In this document: one piece after another, positions 24,884 through 31,513 of the stretch | Layout of the letters: the number at the start of each line of letters is the position of its first letter | Position numbering within the stretch: position 1 is the first letter of the stretch | From: a virus | Reading direction: 5' to 3' (one strand) | Virus record (IMG/VR): IMGVR_UViG_3300030104_000420 | Location: 1-41,925 of that record | Length of the DNA: 41,925 nt | Program-made: the position numbers and the translations under genes | Notes under the pieces: generated by a model | The model's input: the letters and a program-made list of their open reading frames with translations, nothing else | Told to the model about the DNA's origin: nothing | Databases searched by the model: none

Positions 24884-25097
24884 TAAGCAAGCTAAATTAA
24901 TAAATGAGAAAAGAAATCTCACACAAAAATATGTAAGTGATCTGTATTGGGAATATGATAGAATGTCTAGTTCAGGTCAAGAAACATTAGATAAACTAGC
25001 TACCTTGTATGATATCGAAACTAATCAAGAGTTAGAAGAAAGACTATCTAAAATGTCAAAGGAAGAAATGAAACAAGCATTGGAGAAATCACAATGA
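24876..25097 (+). CDS. Small hypothetical helical protein, 73 aa
   Basis: ATG 24876 (preceded by an in-frame GTG at 24873) with GGGAGAG upstream. Highly charged, helical throughout ('KLINEKRNLTQKYVSDLYW', 'ELEERLSKMSKEEMKQALEK'), likely coiled coil. Its stop overlaps the next ATG (ATGA). Function unknown; a typical small early phage protein. Confidence 0.6.
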   Translation: MFDKQAKLINEKRNLTQKYVSDLYWEYDRMSSSGQETLDKLATLYDIETNQELEERLSKMSKEEMKQALEKSQ

Positions 25098-25225
25098 CTA
25101 GCAAACAATATAAGGAAATGTTGCGTTTTATTGTAGATGAATTAGACACTAGAGAGTTATTGAAATTAAAAAGTATAATTGAAGATAGAATTGCAGATAG
25201 AAAAGATGGAGGTTATAATGACTAA
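25094..25225 (+). CDS. Small hypothetical protein, 43 aa
   Basis: ATG 25094 overlaps the previous stop as ATGA; TGGAGAAATCACA precedes it. The peptide is helical and charged ('YKEMLRFIVDELDTRELLK', 'SIIEDRIADRKDGG'). It ends 8 bases inside the next gene, whose ribosome site (GGAGG) lies within this gene's last codons. Function unknown. Confidence 0.55.
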   Translation: MTSKQYKEMLRFIVDELDTRELLKLKSIIEDRIADRKDGGYND

Positions 25226-25883
25226 ATATTATTCAAGAAGTAAGCAGAAGTTTATCGACATAGCTAATATGCCTGACCAATATGTCAGAAATGCTTTTGT
25301 CAAGATGTGTAGTGAGGAATCAACCAAGATGAACTCTTATTTAGCATCACATTACAAAAAACTTGCAGAAGATAACTTTATCGCAAGTGTAGATGATCTA
25401 GAAAAGAATGAGATCATGGTAGGTAGTTTAACTAAGGAAAGAGATGACTACAAGAAGAAAGCCAATGACATGGAAATGGCTAAGATGAATATCAATCGTG
25501 ATTTGCTAGATGTAAAAGACAAATTGAAAGACACAGTATCTAAACAAGCCTACCAAATCATGTGGGATAATTGTGAGAAACTTAAAGAAGATTACAAGTA
25601 TGCAAATGATCGCATGATGATGTATGCTGAAATGCTCAATAGTTTAAGTCCTAAAGGTAAACATTATGTGTTTAGCGAGATACCTAACACAGATGATGGT
25701 TGGGAATTTGTTGACAAACTCAAACGCTATCTTAACAAGGAAAGCTACAAGGTTAGAGTTCGTGGTCAATATCTAGATGACGAAACCAAAAAGACTGAGG
25801 GTTGGAGAAGATATACTTATGGTCAACCAATCGAGAAATCCAAGTGTCTTAGGGTTTATGTAGATATCAACAATGACAAATAA
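25218..25883 (+). CDS. Coiled-coil hypothetical protein, 221 aa
   Basis: The frame extends to 25179 but ATG 25218 has GGAGG 5 bases upstream (25208-25212) and is the start. Residues ~60-140 are a long coiled coil ('KERDDYKKKANDMEMAKMN', 'KLKEDYKYANDRMMMYAEM'). The C-terminal ~70 residues look globular ('DGWEFVDKLKRYLNKESYK', 'KCLRVYVDIN'). No known motif. Early operon; role unknown. Confidence 0.6.
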   Translation: MTKYYSRSKQKFIDIANMPDQYVRNAFVKMCSEESTKMNSYLASHYKKLAEDNFIASVDDLEKNEIMVGSLTKERDDYKKKANDMEMAKMNINRDLLDVKDKLKDTVSKQAYQIMWDNCEKLKEDYKYANDRMMMYAEMLNSLSPKGKHYVFSEIPNTDDGWEFVDKLKRYLNKESYKVRVRGQYLDDETKKTEGWRRYTYGQPIEKSKCLRVYVDINNDK

Positions 25884-26055
25884 GATGACACTAAAACATG
25901 ACAAACCAAATCACACTATTGATCATGGCTATATGTGTGATAAGTGTGGTAGCAAGGGAGATGTCTTTGATCTAGGTATTCTTCTTTGTGGTGTTTGCTA
26001 CCTACTTAAGTATGATCCATCTAGGGTAGATAAAGTTAAAAGAAAAATCATTTGA
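25873..26055 (+). CDS. Small zinc-knuckle protein, 60 aa
   Basis: Two CxxC pairs, 'CDKCGSKG' (C22, C25) and 'LLCGVCYLL' (C39, C42), spaced as in a zinc ribbon. ATG 25873 overlaps the upstream gene by 11 bases; a second ATG (25885) directly follows the upstream stop and could be used. C-terminus is basic (KVKRKII). Probably binds nucleic acid or a host protein; exact role unknown. Confidence 0.6.
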   Translation: MTNKMTLKHDKPNHTIDHGYMCDKCGSKGDVFDLGILLCGVCYLLKYDPSRVDKVKRKII

Positions 26056-26111
26056 CTAGGTAGTTTATCTGTAGTAATTGTTTGTTTCATTTTAATTATA
26101 GGAGATATGAA

Positions 26112-26249
26112 ATGAATGATTATGAAAAATTAGAATGGTTACATTTTGCAATACAAGAATCCATTAAGGGCAATCATGGAGAATTAAAAAATGCTCTTGA
26201 GGTTGTGGAGAGTTTAAGAGAACCCTATTTAAAAGGAGATAAAAAATGA
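26112..26249 (+). CDS. Small hypothetical protein, 45 aa
   Basis: ATG 26112 with TAGGAGATATGA upstream; a two-codon ATG-AAA-TGA reading frame sits just before it (26107-26115). Helical peptide beginning MNDYEKLEWLHFAIQES, ending KGDKK. Its TGA overlaps the next ATG (ATGA), a coupling used through this operon, which supports it as a gene. Function unknown. Confidence 0.55.
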   Translation: MNDYEKLEWLHFAIQESIKGNHGELKNALEVVESLREPYLKGDKK

Positions 26250-26608
26250 GCAGAGAACATTTCCACGAAAGCCAAATAGAAGATAGAGTATCTGAACTTA
26301 TGGAAAAAGGTATGTCAGATGAAGATGCTATCCAACAAGCTGAAAGCGAGTATGATGGTCAAGTTAATCTAGTTGAGGAGCAAGCACTCAGAATACATGA
26401 AAAAGCATTTGAGATGAATAAAGAAGATATTCAGAGGAAAGTTAAGCAAGGTTGCTATCGAGATGAAATAATCTTAGATAAGGTAATCGAGTATTTGAAA
26501 GCCAATTCTAATTCAGATAGCGAACACCATGCAGTAAAAGAAGAATCAAAAAGATTGCTAGGTTGGATAGATCATTGGATAGAGGAGGTAAACATCAATG
26601 CAGAATAA
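26246..26608 (+). CDS. Hypothetical acidic helical protein, 120 aa
   Basis: ATGA coupling to the upstream 45-aa gene, AAGGAGATAAAAA before the start. Glu/Asp-rich, helical; contains 'ELMEKGMSDEDAIQQAESE' and 'RLLGWIDHWIEEV'. No conserved motif recognised. Overlaps the next gene by 11 bases. Confidence 0.6.
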   Translation: MSREHFHESQIEDRVSELMEKGMSDEDAIQQAESEYDGQVNLVEEQALRIHEKAFEMNKEDIQRKVKQGCYRDEIILDKVIEYLKANSNSDSEHHAVKEESKRLLGWIDHWIEEVNINAE

Positions 26609-27011
26609 GATTGCCCGTATCCATGTAAACCAACATGTAATCAAAGCCAATGCAAAGTATGGCGAAAACAATCCCGTATTCACAATTAAGCAAGGTGGCA
26701 AGAATACCTATGCTTATAGTGTCAAGGTAGTTGGTGAGATGGAATTAGTTTATTCGCCTGATAAACCACTTAGTTGTGGTGCTAAAGTTTGGATAGAAAC
26801 ACGGGGAGATATCCAATTTGACAAATCAAGCGACACTAAAGATTTGCCAAATGACAAACTAAGCGACACTAAAGATTTAGTTGATAAAGTATCTGTTAAT
26901 TCTACCACTAATCTAGCTATGAATTTAGATAAATCCCTTAAAGAATTTCTATCTAAAAAAAGAAGAAAAATCCAAAATAAAAATAAATTATCTGCTTGTT
27001 TATCTAGATAA
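26598..27011 (+). CDS. Hypothetical protein with N-terminal beta domain and internal 11-aa repeat
   Basis: 137 aa, GAGGAGGTAAACATCA before ATG 26598. Residues 1-75 are beta-like ('RIHVNQHVIKANAKYGEN', 'AYSVKVVGEMELVYSP'), resembling small phage proteins of unknown role. Residues ~77-98 are two copies of an 11-aa unit (DKSSDTKDLPN / DKLSDTKDLVD), followed by a basic C-terminus (KKRRKIQNKNK) that could bind nucleic acid. Last gene before a 78-base leader. Function unknown. Confidence 0.55.
   Translation: MQNKIARIHVNQHVIKANAKYGENNPVFTIKQGGKNTYAYSVKVVGEMELVYSPDKPLSCGAKVWIETRGDIQFDKSSDTKDLPNDKLSDTKDLVDKVSVNSTTNLAMNLDKSLKEFLSKKRRKIQNKNKLSACLSR
26828..26878 (+). repeat. 33-bp-spaced in-frame direct repeat
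   Basis: The 18-mer AAGCGACACTAAAGATTT occurs at 26828-26845 and 26861-26878, 33 bases apart, encoding the duplicated SDTKDL unit of the 137-aa protein. Flanking GACAAA is repeated too, indicating a recent tandem duplication of a 33-bp unit. Confidence 0.85.
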
Positions 27012-27089
27012 GATAGTTTATAAATCTACCTAGCTACTAATTCAGGTAGCATTAACCAAAAAGGCTTTTAGCCTAGAAAGAGAAATATT
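27012..27089 (+). promoter_or_regulatory. Leader of the DUF932-like gene with two small hairpins
   Basis: The gap holds CTACC...GGTAG (27027-27051 approx.) and AGGCT-TTT-AGCCT (27062-27074 approx.), then a weak GAAAGAGA ribosome site. The hairpins lack a T-tract, so they look like a leader structure and not a terminator. No clear promoter boxes. Confidence 0.3.
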
Positions 27090-28109
27090 ATGGATAACAT
27101 AATAACTATAGATCAAGAAACAAACTTGAAATCAAATACAAATCACAATCACAATAATCCTTTTGACGTTTCATTATTTTCTGATAATGCAAAGATAAGA
27201 AGAATACCTTTATTTGCATATGATGAAGATGAATATGGAGTTGGTAATCAGGTAAAGTTAAAAAATTATTCAGGCTTGTTTAATGAAAGCTTAAATGAAG
27301 TTTTACAATCTAGACCAATAGCAGATACTTATAAGTTAGTACCTCACCAAGATTTATTTTCTTTACAAGCTGATATTTTAGATAAAACAGATTTACCTAA
27401 ACAAAATATTAGAGTTGAAGATAAGTTAATCAATGGTGGTTTACAAGCACAACGAACAATCTACTATGATGATCTTGCTATTCCCGTTTCTAATTCAAAA
27501 GATATAGTTAAGGCAAGAATAGATGTTTTTAATTCTGTAGATACTTCTTGGGCGTTTCAAGTTTTTTCAGGAGCATATAGAAACCTATGTAGAAATACTT
27601 TAGTTTTTGGTGGAGAAAAATCCTATCATCAAAAGAAAAAACATACTCTTAATTTATCACCAAGTGCTATGATTCAAAAGTCAGGTTTAGGTTTATCTAT
27701 GTGGCATCACCAAAAAGATTTAATGCTTAATTGGAGAAAGATACAAGTAACCGATCAACAATTTGCTGATATGTTAAAAGATACTATCTGTACTAAAAAA
27801 ACTAAATCTGCTGAAGTTGGTGTTAATCCCGTTAATGAAACTAAATTGAATTATCTTCTTGGTTTATTTGACGAGGAAAAGAAAGAACTAGGTTCTACTC
27901 TTTGGGGTTGCTACAATGCCTTAACTCATTGGTCAACACACACAGATTATAAAGTTGAAAGATATAATCAGGAAACCAAAAAACTTGAAACTATTTCAGG
28001 TGGTCGCCAAAACGCCAATAAACCGAACGTAGAAAGACAAAGAGCTGATGTTGTCAGGGAATTACTTTCTTCTAATGCTTGGCAGTCTTTAGAAATGGCT
28101 AATGCTTAA
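27090..28109 (+). CDS. DUF932-family (phage/plasmid-like) protein
   Basis: 339 aa. The centre 'FNSVDTSWAFQVFSGAYRN' plus 'LCRNTLVFGG' matches the DUF932 hallmark (N..DGs.af.....RLvCsNgl..G), and 'LWGCYNALTHWSTHTDYKV' near residue 275 matches its C-terminal 'yNa.t.ytsH' helix. Family members are common on phages, plasmids and near anti-defence genes; the biochemical role is not established. The N-terminus is Asn/His-rich (residues 12-24). Moderately expressed accessory position downstream of the methyltransferase group. Confidence 0.7.
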   Translation: MDNIITIDQETNLKSNTNHNHNNPFDVSLFSDNAKIRRIPLFAYDEDEYGVGNQVKLKNYSGLFNESLNEVLQSRPIADTYKLVPHQDLFSLQADILDKTDLPKQNIRVEDKLINGGLQAQRTIYYDDLAIPVSNSKDIVKARIDVFNSVDTSWAFQVFSGAYRNLCRNTLVFGGEKSYHQKKKHTLNLSPSAMIQKSGLGLSMWHHQKDLMLNWRKIQVTDQQFADMLKDTICTKKTKSAEVGVNPVNETKLNYLLGLFDEEKKELGSTLWGCYNALTHWSTHTDYKVERYNQETKKLETISGGRQNANKPNVERQRADVVRELLSSNAWQSLEMANA

Positions 28110-28110
28110 A

Positions 28111-28203
28111 ATGAGTAATGGTTTAGAACTTGCTTATGTTATCTATAGGACAGTTGTAGTAATTCTATTCTGTCTTATAGTTTATGCTATAATTATTATT
28201 TAA
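28111..28203 (+). CDS. Possible 30-aa single-span membrane peptide
   Basis: ATG 28111, one base after the DUF932 stop, TAA at 28201-28203. Sequence begins MSNGLELAYVIYRT and continues as one hydrophobic helix (VVVILFCLIVYAIIII). No good ribosome site, so translation would depend on coupling. A TGCTATAAT extended -10 lies inside it (28185-28193), so the stretch may instead be a promoter. Confidence 0.35.
   Translation: MSNGLELAYVIYRTVVVILFCLIVYAIIII
28185..28193 (+). promoter_or_regulatory. Candidate extended -10 promoter
   Basis: TGCTATAAT is a perfect extended -10 element (TGn-TATAAT). No convincing -35 lies 16-18 bases upstream. It would start transcription shortly before the zinc-binding 90-aa gene. 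Confidence 0.3.
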
Positions 28204-28218
28204 CTAGGAGAACTAAAA

Positions 28219-28491
28219 ATGACTATTGATAAAACTAAATTGCAAACATGTATTGTTTGTAATCAAACTATCCCACCTAAATATCTTGGTAAAGATAAAG
28301 ACAATCAAGATGCTTATTGGTACGAGGGAAACAATGCCTTACCTATCGCTGATGGTCGGTGTTGTGATACTTGTAATGGCATTGTCGTTGCTGATCGTAT
28401 AACAAATTTAACTATGTCAAGAATGCAAAATAACCATTTAAGTTTTAATGATGCAATTAAAAAGGCTAAAGACTTGGGAGGAAACATATGA
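28219..28491 (+). CDS. Zinc-ribbon-like phage protein, 90 aa
   Basis: ATG with CTAGGAGAACTAAAA upstream. Metal pattern: CIVC (C11, C14) and RCCDTC (C48-C49, C52), around 'YWYEGNNALPIADG'. This C..C / YW..G.NA.P..dGRCC..CN layout is one I recognise from small proteins of many marine phages; no function is known to me. C-terminal half helical. Stop overlaps the next ATG (ATGA). Confidence 0.65.
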   Translation: MTIDKTKLQTCIVCNQTIPPKYLGKDKDNQDAYWYEGNNALPIADGRCCDTCNGIVVADRITNLTMSRMQNNHLSFNDAIKKAKDLGGNI

Positions 28492-28955
28492 AAAGACAAC
28501 ATTTAAATAAGATGTCTACCTTACTTGAAACTTTGGAAATCGTATCTAACAATGCCAAGAAAAAAGGTCATAGATCAGGCTATAGATGTCATCAATTAGC
28601 TAAAGAATTAGCTGATCAATTTAATGTCTTTGTACCTACCTTGACATCAATAATAACCAACAAAGAAAACAAAAATAATCCAAGTTTAATTTCAGGTAAT
28701 CACATGATGACAAAAGGTGAACACGAAATATACAAGGTTATTAAATCGGGAGTAAGATTAAAAGTAGTTGACATATACGACAACAAACTAACAGACAAAT
28801 CTTATAACACGATCAAACAATATGTATTCTTTTTAAAGAAAAAAGGTTTTGTTCAATCTATTAAAGTTAAAGGAAAGAACTATAAATATTATAAAGCTAT
28901 GCCATTAAATTTTAATACTATGGATAGAAATTTGGTTAATAAATTATCTAGTTGA
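28488..28955 (+). CDS. Probable winged-helix DNA-binding protein, 155 aa
   Basis: ATGA-coupled to the previous gene. N-terminal half basic and helical ('LEIVSNNAKKKGHRSGYRC'). C-terminal half fits a winged helix: helix 'EHEIYKVIKSG', 'LKVVDIYDN', recognition-type helix 'DKSYNTIKQYVFFLKKKGF', wing 'VQSIKVKGKNYKYYKA'. Strongly basic overall. Likely a transcription regulator or nucleoid-type protein. It is directly followed by an intrinsic terminator, so it closes a transcription unit. Confidence 0.5.
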   Translation: MKRQHLNKMSTLLETLEIVSNNAKKKGHRSGYRCHQLAKELADQFNVFVPTLTSIITNKENKNNPSLISGNHMMTKGEHEIYKVIKSGVRLKVVDIYDNKLTDKSYNTIKQYVFFLKKKGFVQSIKVKGKNYKYYKAMPLNFNTMDRNLVNKLSS

Positions 28956-28982
28956 CTTTAAAAAATAAATAAGATTATAATT

Positions 28983-29017
28983 AACCACCTTTGGGATATC
29001 TCTTAGGTGGTTTTTTT
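28983..29017 (+). terminator. Rho-independent terminator
   Basis: AACCACCT (28983-28990) pairs with AGGTGGTT (29005-29012); a run of seven T follows (29011-29017). An 8-bp stem with GC-rich centre in AT-rich DNA right after a stop codon. Confidence 0.85.
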
Positions 29018-29054
29018 AAAACCCTAATTTAAATAGTTAAAAGGAATTTCAAAA

Positions 29055-29420
29055 ATGAAAACAGAAACTTATTTAATTAAACATGAATACGACCAAAACA
29101 AAAAAGAAATGATTTCTAAACCTTGCAAAGTTGAAATGCGTTGGAAGATTTACGACGCTTTCGCTTGTTTAGAGATTATCGGTTTTAAGGAAAAACACGA
29201 AACAATAAAGCACTTGTTATATTGCCATAAAGACCAAACAGTAAACATTTTAAATAGTCTTAATGAACAGATTGACAATGCAGATGATTTAGAACCTTGT
29301 AAAAAAGATAGGTTTTACTTTAATGAAAATGTTGGTGTTCAATTTGCTGATGTTCAATGGGGTTTGCATGGTCAATTAGATTTAGAAGACTTAATTGCTA
29401 CTAAGCAGGGAGTTAAATAG
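29055..29420 (+). CDS. Hypothetical protein, 121 aa
   Basis: ATG with AAAGGAATTTCAAAA upstream, first gene after the terminator. Mixed charged/aromatic; 'KVEMRWKIYDAFACLEIIGF' and 'RFYFNENVGVQFADVQWGL' suggest an alpha/beta fold. Contains four cysteines without a CxxC pair. Coupled to the next gene, whose ATG follows the TAG directly. Function unknown. Confidence 0.6.
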   Translation: MKTETYLIKHEYDQNKKEMISKPCKVEMRWKIYDAFACLEIIGFKEKHETIKHLLYCHKDQTVNILNSLNEQIDNADDLEPCKKDRFYFNENVGVQFADVQWGLHGQLDLEDLIATKQGVK

Positions 29421-29618
29421 ATGGCTTACTTTTTTAAATGTAATATATGTAAATATAAAGAAACTTTTGCCGATCAATTTCTGATTCCTGAAAAGGCATT
29501 AGAAGGTAAACTTAATGATTATGAAAATGTAGTTTGTTCGGGTTGTATCTCAGCCAAAACAAGATTAAAAGGTAATCATATAATAATTGAAAGGAAGAAT
29601 AACAATGCAAACATTTAA
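29421..29618 (+). CDS. Small zinc-ribbon protein, 65 aa
   Basis: ATG directly after the previous stop, GGGAGTTAAATAG before it. CNIC (C7, C10) and CSGC (C39, C42) form a typical two-knuckle zinc ribbon. C-terminus is basic. It ends 14 bases inside the next gene. Third CxxC protein in this operon; role unknown. Confidence 0.6.
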   Translation: MAYFFKCNICKYKETFADQFLIPEKALEGKLNDYENVVCSGCISAKTRLKGNHIIIERKNNNANI

Positions 29619-29937
29619 TTTAACTCTTGAGAATATGCCACATAGAACAAAGAAACTTTTAAATATTGCAAAGGTTGAAAATATGCGTTCACCTCGTAGT
29701 AATAAAGAAGTAGCAAACCAATTCATTATTACTTTGCAGAATGGTATTACTGTATTTCAAAGCTACAATTCTATTATCTGCGTTAAAGCTGATGGCGAAA
29801 CTTATTTGGATTATGATAGGTGGAATTATTCTAAAACGACTAGCAAATATAGAAATATGTTTTTGAATGAAAGCACAGTTAATACAGTTAAAAAGATTGG
29901 CTTGGGTGAATATGCTTGTGTTCGCTTGAATAAATAA
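29605..29937 (+). CDS. Small conserved-type phage protein, 110 aa
   Basis: The frame extends to a TTG at 29587, but ATG 29605 has AAGGAAGAATAACA before it. Pattern 'VANQFIITLQNGITVFQSYN' ... 'DRWNYSKTTSKYRNMFL' ... 'GEYACVRLN' matches a small family I know from diverse phages (F-Q-S-Y, W-[ND]-Y-S-x-T-T-x-K-Y-R). Function not known. An intrinsic terminator follows after 22 bases, so it is the last gene of the accessory operon. Confidence 0.6.
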   Translation: MQTFNLTLENMPHRTKKLLNIAKVENMRSPRSNKEVANQFIITLQNGITVFQSYNSIICVKADGETYLDYDRWNYSKTTSKYRNMFLNESTVNTVKKIGLGEYACVRLNK

Positions 29938-29959
29938 GTTAACAAGTTTCTTCCCTGAA

Positions 29960-29996
29960 AGCACTCTAGATTAGTTTCTAGGGTGCTTTTTCTTTT
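29960..29996 (+). terminator. Strong rho-independent terminator
   Basis: AGCACTCTAGA (29960-29970), loop TTAGTT, TCTAGGGTGCT (29977-29987): an 11-bp stem with one G-T pair, followed by TTTTCTTTT. Ends the rightward accessory operon. Confidence 0.92.
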
Positions 29997-30120
29997 ATTA
30001 GCCTAATATATATCTAATTCGTTGTTTCTGTTGTGTATTCGCTTTAAATGGCGTTCGGGTTATTGTTCGCAATCTGCATCGCAATGAATACCTTTTGGGG
30101 TTTAGTTGTATGATCTAAAA

Positions 30121-30312
30121 ATGACAAATAGCATTACACGGGCGTATATATGTCAGGCAATCGGCAGTTTAACAGTTGGGTTTGGTTATTGGGTTGGCTT
30201 TTTAGCCTATGGTGTTAGTTCTTGGAGGTCAGAGATGACAAATCAAAATGTAAGAAAATCCTTACGTGTGTGGGTACGCATGGGTCACCCCCCTCCCCCC
30301 AGCATTTGCTAG
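30121..30312 (+). CDS. Doubtful small membrane-type ORF
   Basis: 63 codons from ATG 30121 without ribosome site. Residues ~8-32 are hydrophobic ('AYICQAIGSLTVGFGYWVGF'). A second in-frame ATG at 30235 has GGAGG with 6-base spacing and would give a 25-aa basic peptide ending in a Pro run encoded by the C-rich tract. Either could be real; the shorter has the better start signal. It may also be chance coding in a control region. Confidence 0.22.
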   Translation: MTNSITRAYICQAIGSLTVGFGYWVGFLAYGVSSWRSEMTNQNVRKSLRVWVRMGHPPPPSIC

Positions 30313-30340
30313 CAATGTCGCCATATTTTTATCTGAATGA

Positions 30341-30390
30341 GTTACTTGTATGAACTATTTGCATCCCTTTGGGATACCCCTGCAAGTAAC
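30341..30390. repeat. Nested inverted repeat, possible structured RNA or protein site
   Basis: GTTACTTG (30341-30348) pairs with CAAGTAAC (30383-30390), enclosing a tight hairpin ATCCC-TTT-GGGAT (30363-30375). No T-tract follows on either strand, so it is not a normal terminator. It lies ~75-120 bases downstream of a leftward promoter, so it could fold in that transcript. Confidence 0.5.
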
Positions 30391-30441
30391 AGAGCTAGAG
30401 ACTCCCCTCTATACTAAGAACAGTTAATTCCCTGTGTATAT

Positions 30442-30453
30442 GGTGTATCTCCC
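30442..30453. promoter_or_regulatory. Second copy of the shared 12-mer GGTGTATCTCCC
   Basis: Identical to 23215-23226. Here it overlaps the near-palindrome CTCCCGGAG and is followed by GGAG-GTGTTA-CTCC. As at the first copy it lies 15-27 bases downstream of a leftward -10 box. Confidence 0.5.
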
Positions 30454-30468
30454 GGAGGTGTTACTCCG

Positions 30469-30496
30469 ATTATATCCATCTTATCAGAAAAGTCAA
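30469..30496 (-). promoter_or_regulatory. Leftward sigma70-type promoter without an obvious gene
   Basis: On the minus strand TTGACT (30496-30491), 16-base spacer, perfect TATAAT (30474-30469). Reads away from the terminase into the gene-poor region. The only open frame nearby is about 20 codons (ATG near 30325). May make a small or antisense RNA. Confidence 0.55.
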
Positions 30497-30523
30497 GACA
30501 TTTGTGCATAAATTTTTTTTTAT

Positions 30524-30552
30524 TTGACATATATATGTTATATCTGTATAAT
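30524..30552 (+). promoter_or_regulatory. Consensus rightward promoter of the late (head) genes
   Basis: TTGACA (30524-30529), 17-base spacer, TATAAT (30547-30552): a perfect sigma70 consensus with ideal spacing, about 100 bases upstream of the first head-module gene. The best promoter in the window; probably read by host RNA polymerase. Confidence 0.88.
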
Positions 30553-30652
30553 CTCTGTATCAAGACCAGTTTCGAGCAGCAGCAACCAAACTGAATCTCG
30601 TGCTTTGGCTCAAGCTAAAAGGTTCTTGACTCACTAACTATAGGAATTAACC
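30553..30652 (+). promoter_or_regulatory. Structured 5' leader of the late transcript
   Basis: TCAAGACC (30560-30567) can pair with GGTTCTTGA (30621-30629, one bulge), enclosing AGTTT (30568-30572) with AAACT (30588-30592) and an alternative CGAG/CTCG pairing (30573-30576 with 30597-30600). The sequence is less AT-rich than its surroundings. A folded leader is plausible; no known riboswitch recognised. Confidence 0.4.
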
Positions 30653-30862
30653 GTGTTTGAAGCATTTGTACTCGTTTGCTACTTAGGAGTAGACACCGAT
30701 TGTAGACAATTGCAGGATACACGTGGACCTTATCCTACAGAAATGCTGTGTAAACAGCGTATTGTAGAAATAACAGTCGAATTACCTAAGTATTTACCGA
30801 ATTACCAAGCAAAAGCGTACCGTTGTGACAAATTTACTACCACAAACAAAAAATTCACGTGA
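30653..30862 (+). CDS. Small Cys-containing hypothetical protein, 69 aa
   Basis: GTG start with TAGGAATTAACC before it. Hydrophobic N-terminus ('FEAFVLVCYLGVDTDCRQL'), then 'DTRGPYPTEMLCKQRI', and 'YQAKAYRC' near the end: four cysteines spaced as if two disulfides form. The 'C..l.DTrGPY.t...C..R' pattern is familiar from small proteins of marine phages, of unknown role. First gene of the late transcript; its end overlaps TerS by 38 bases in another frame. Confidence 0.6.
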   Translation: MFEAFVLVCYLGVDTDCRQLQDTRGPYPTEMLCKQRIVEITVELPKYLPNYQAKAYRCDKFTTTNKKFT

Positions 30863-31229
30863 AATATCACCCCAACAGGAGCAATTCCTAACCAATCTAT
30901 TCGATAATGGTGGAAATGTTACTGACGCAGCGTTAGCAGCGGGTTATTCTAAGGGTAGTGTCACGTGGTTAAAGAACAGTTTAGCCGATGAAATAATCAA
31001 TCGCACAAAGAACGTACTGTCTATGCACGCTTTTAAGGCTGCTACACGCCTAGTAACGACAATAGACAACCCCGTACCCGAAAGAGGAGACGACCTACGC
31101 TTCAGGGCTGCAGAATCGCTTTTAAACAGGGTTGGACTGGGTAAACAAGAAACAACCAACGTAAATGTACAGGCAGTTCACGGTATTGTGTTGCTGCCAC
31201 CAAAGAAAGAGGTAGTAATCGATGGCTAA
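30825..31229 (+). CDS. terS: Terminase small subunit
   Basis: 134 aa, GTG start inside the preceding gene. Residues 14-45 'SPQQEQFLTNLFDNGGN...DAALAAGYSKGSV' are the HTH region typical of TerS ('q..F...l...GN...AA..AGYS'), followed by a helical oligomerisation region and a segment 'LRFRAAESLLNRVGLG' seen in many small terminases. Recognises viral DNA and loads TerL. Located 0.9 kb upstream of TerL with three small genes between. Confidence 0.8.
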   Translation: MTNLLPQTKNSREISPQQEQFLTNLFDNGGNVTDAALAAGYSKGSVTWLKNSLADEIINRTKNVLSMHAFKAATRLVTTIDNPVPERGDDLRFRAAESLLNRVGLGKQETTNVNVQAVHGIVLLPPKKEVVIDG

Positions 31230-31491
31230 CAAAGTATATTCAAACGATCCCCAAGCATCAAGGTATCAGAAACCAAGAAAAGCAACGGTGTTAGAGAAGT
31301 CAATGGAGAAAAAGAAAAGAAAAGCTGATCACTATAGAATGAGAGAAATAAATAAAGATGCCTATGATCCCACAGAGCCAGTTCCAAGTGACATTTTCAA
31401 GGATGCTGAATCAAAACGACTGTACGATAGGTTAGGCAGACAAGAAAAAATGTATGGAAGATACCAAAGAAAAGATGAACGTGAAGCTTAA
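31222..31491 (+). CDS. Small basic protein with YSNDPQASRYQ N-terminus, 89 aa
   Basis: ATG within the last codons of terS, AGAGGTAGTAATCG before it. Residues 5-20 ('VYSNDPQASRYQKPRK') recur almost unchanged at the start of the 96-aa gene at 31874. The remainder is highly charged and helical ('EKSMEKKKRKADHYRMRE', 'KRLYDRLGRQEKMYGRYQ'). Basic; possibly DNA- or capsid-associated. Function unknown. Confidence 0.6.
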   Translation: MANKVYSNDPQASRYQKPRKATVLEKSMEKKKRKADHYRMREINKDAYDPTEPVPSDIFKDAESKRLYDRLGRQEKMYGRYQRKDEREA

Positions 31492-31513
31492 AAAAAGAAA
31501 GAGGTCGTAATCG

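Larger units (their letters stand above)
29997..30652. other. Gene-poor control region before the terminase genes
   Basis: The longest stretch without a convincing gene. It contains, left to right: a doubtful small ORF, a C-rich tract CCCCCCTCCCCCC (30288-30300), a palindrome TTGCTAGCAA (30306-30315), a nested inverted repeat (30341-30390), the shared 12-mer (30442-30453), a leftward promoter, a rightward consensus promoter and a structured leader. Its place just upstream of TerS/TerL makes it a candidate for a packaging or terminus site as well as a control region; no direct evidence for either. Confidence 0.6.

Noticed and set aside
30001-30120. Possible tRNA in the gene-poor region
   Set aside because: A 'GTTCGGGTT' stretch recalls a T-arm, but no acceptor stem, anticodon arm or D-arm can be paired around it.
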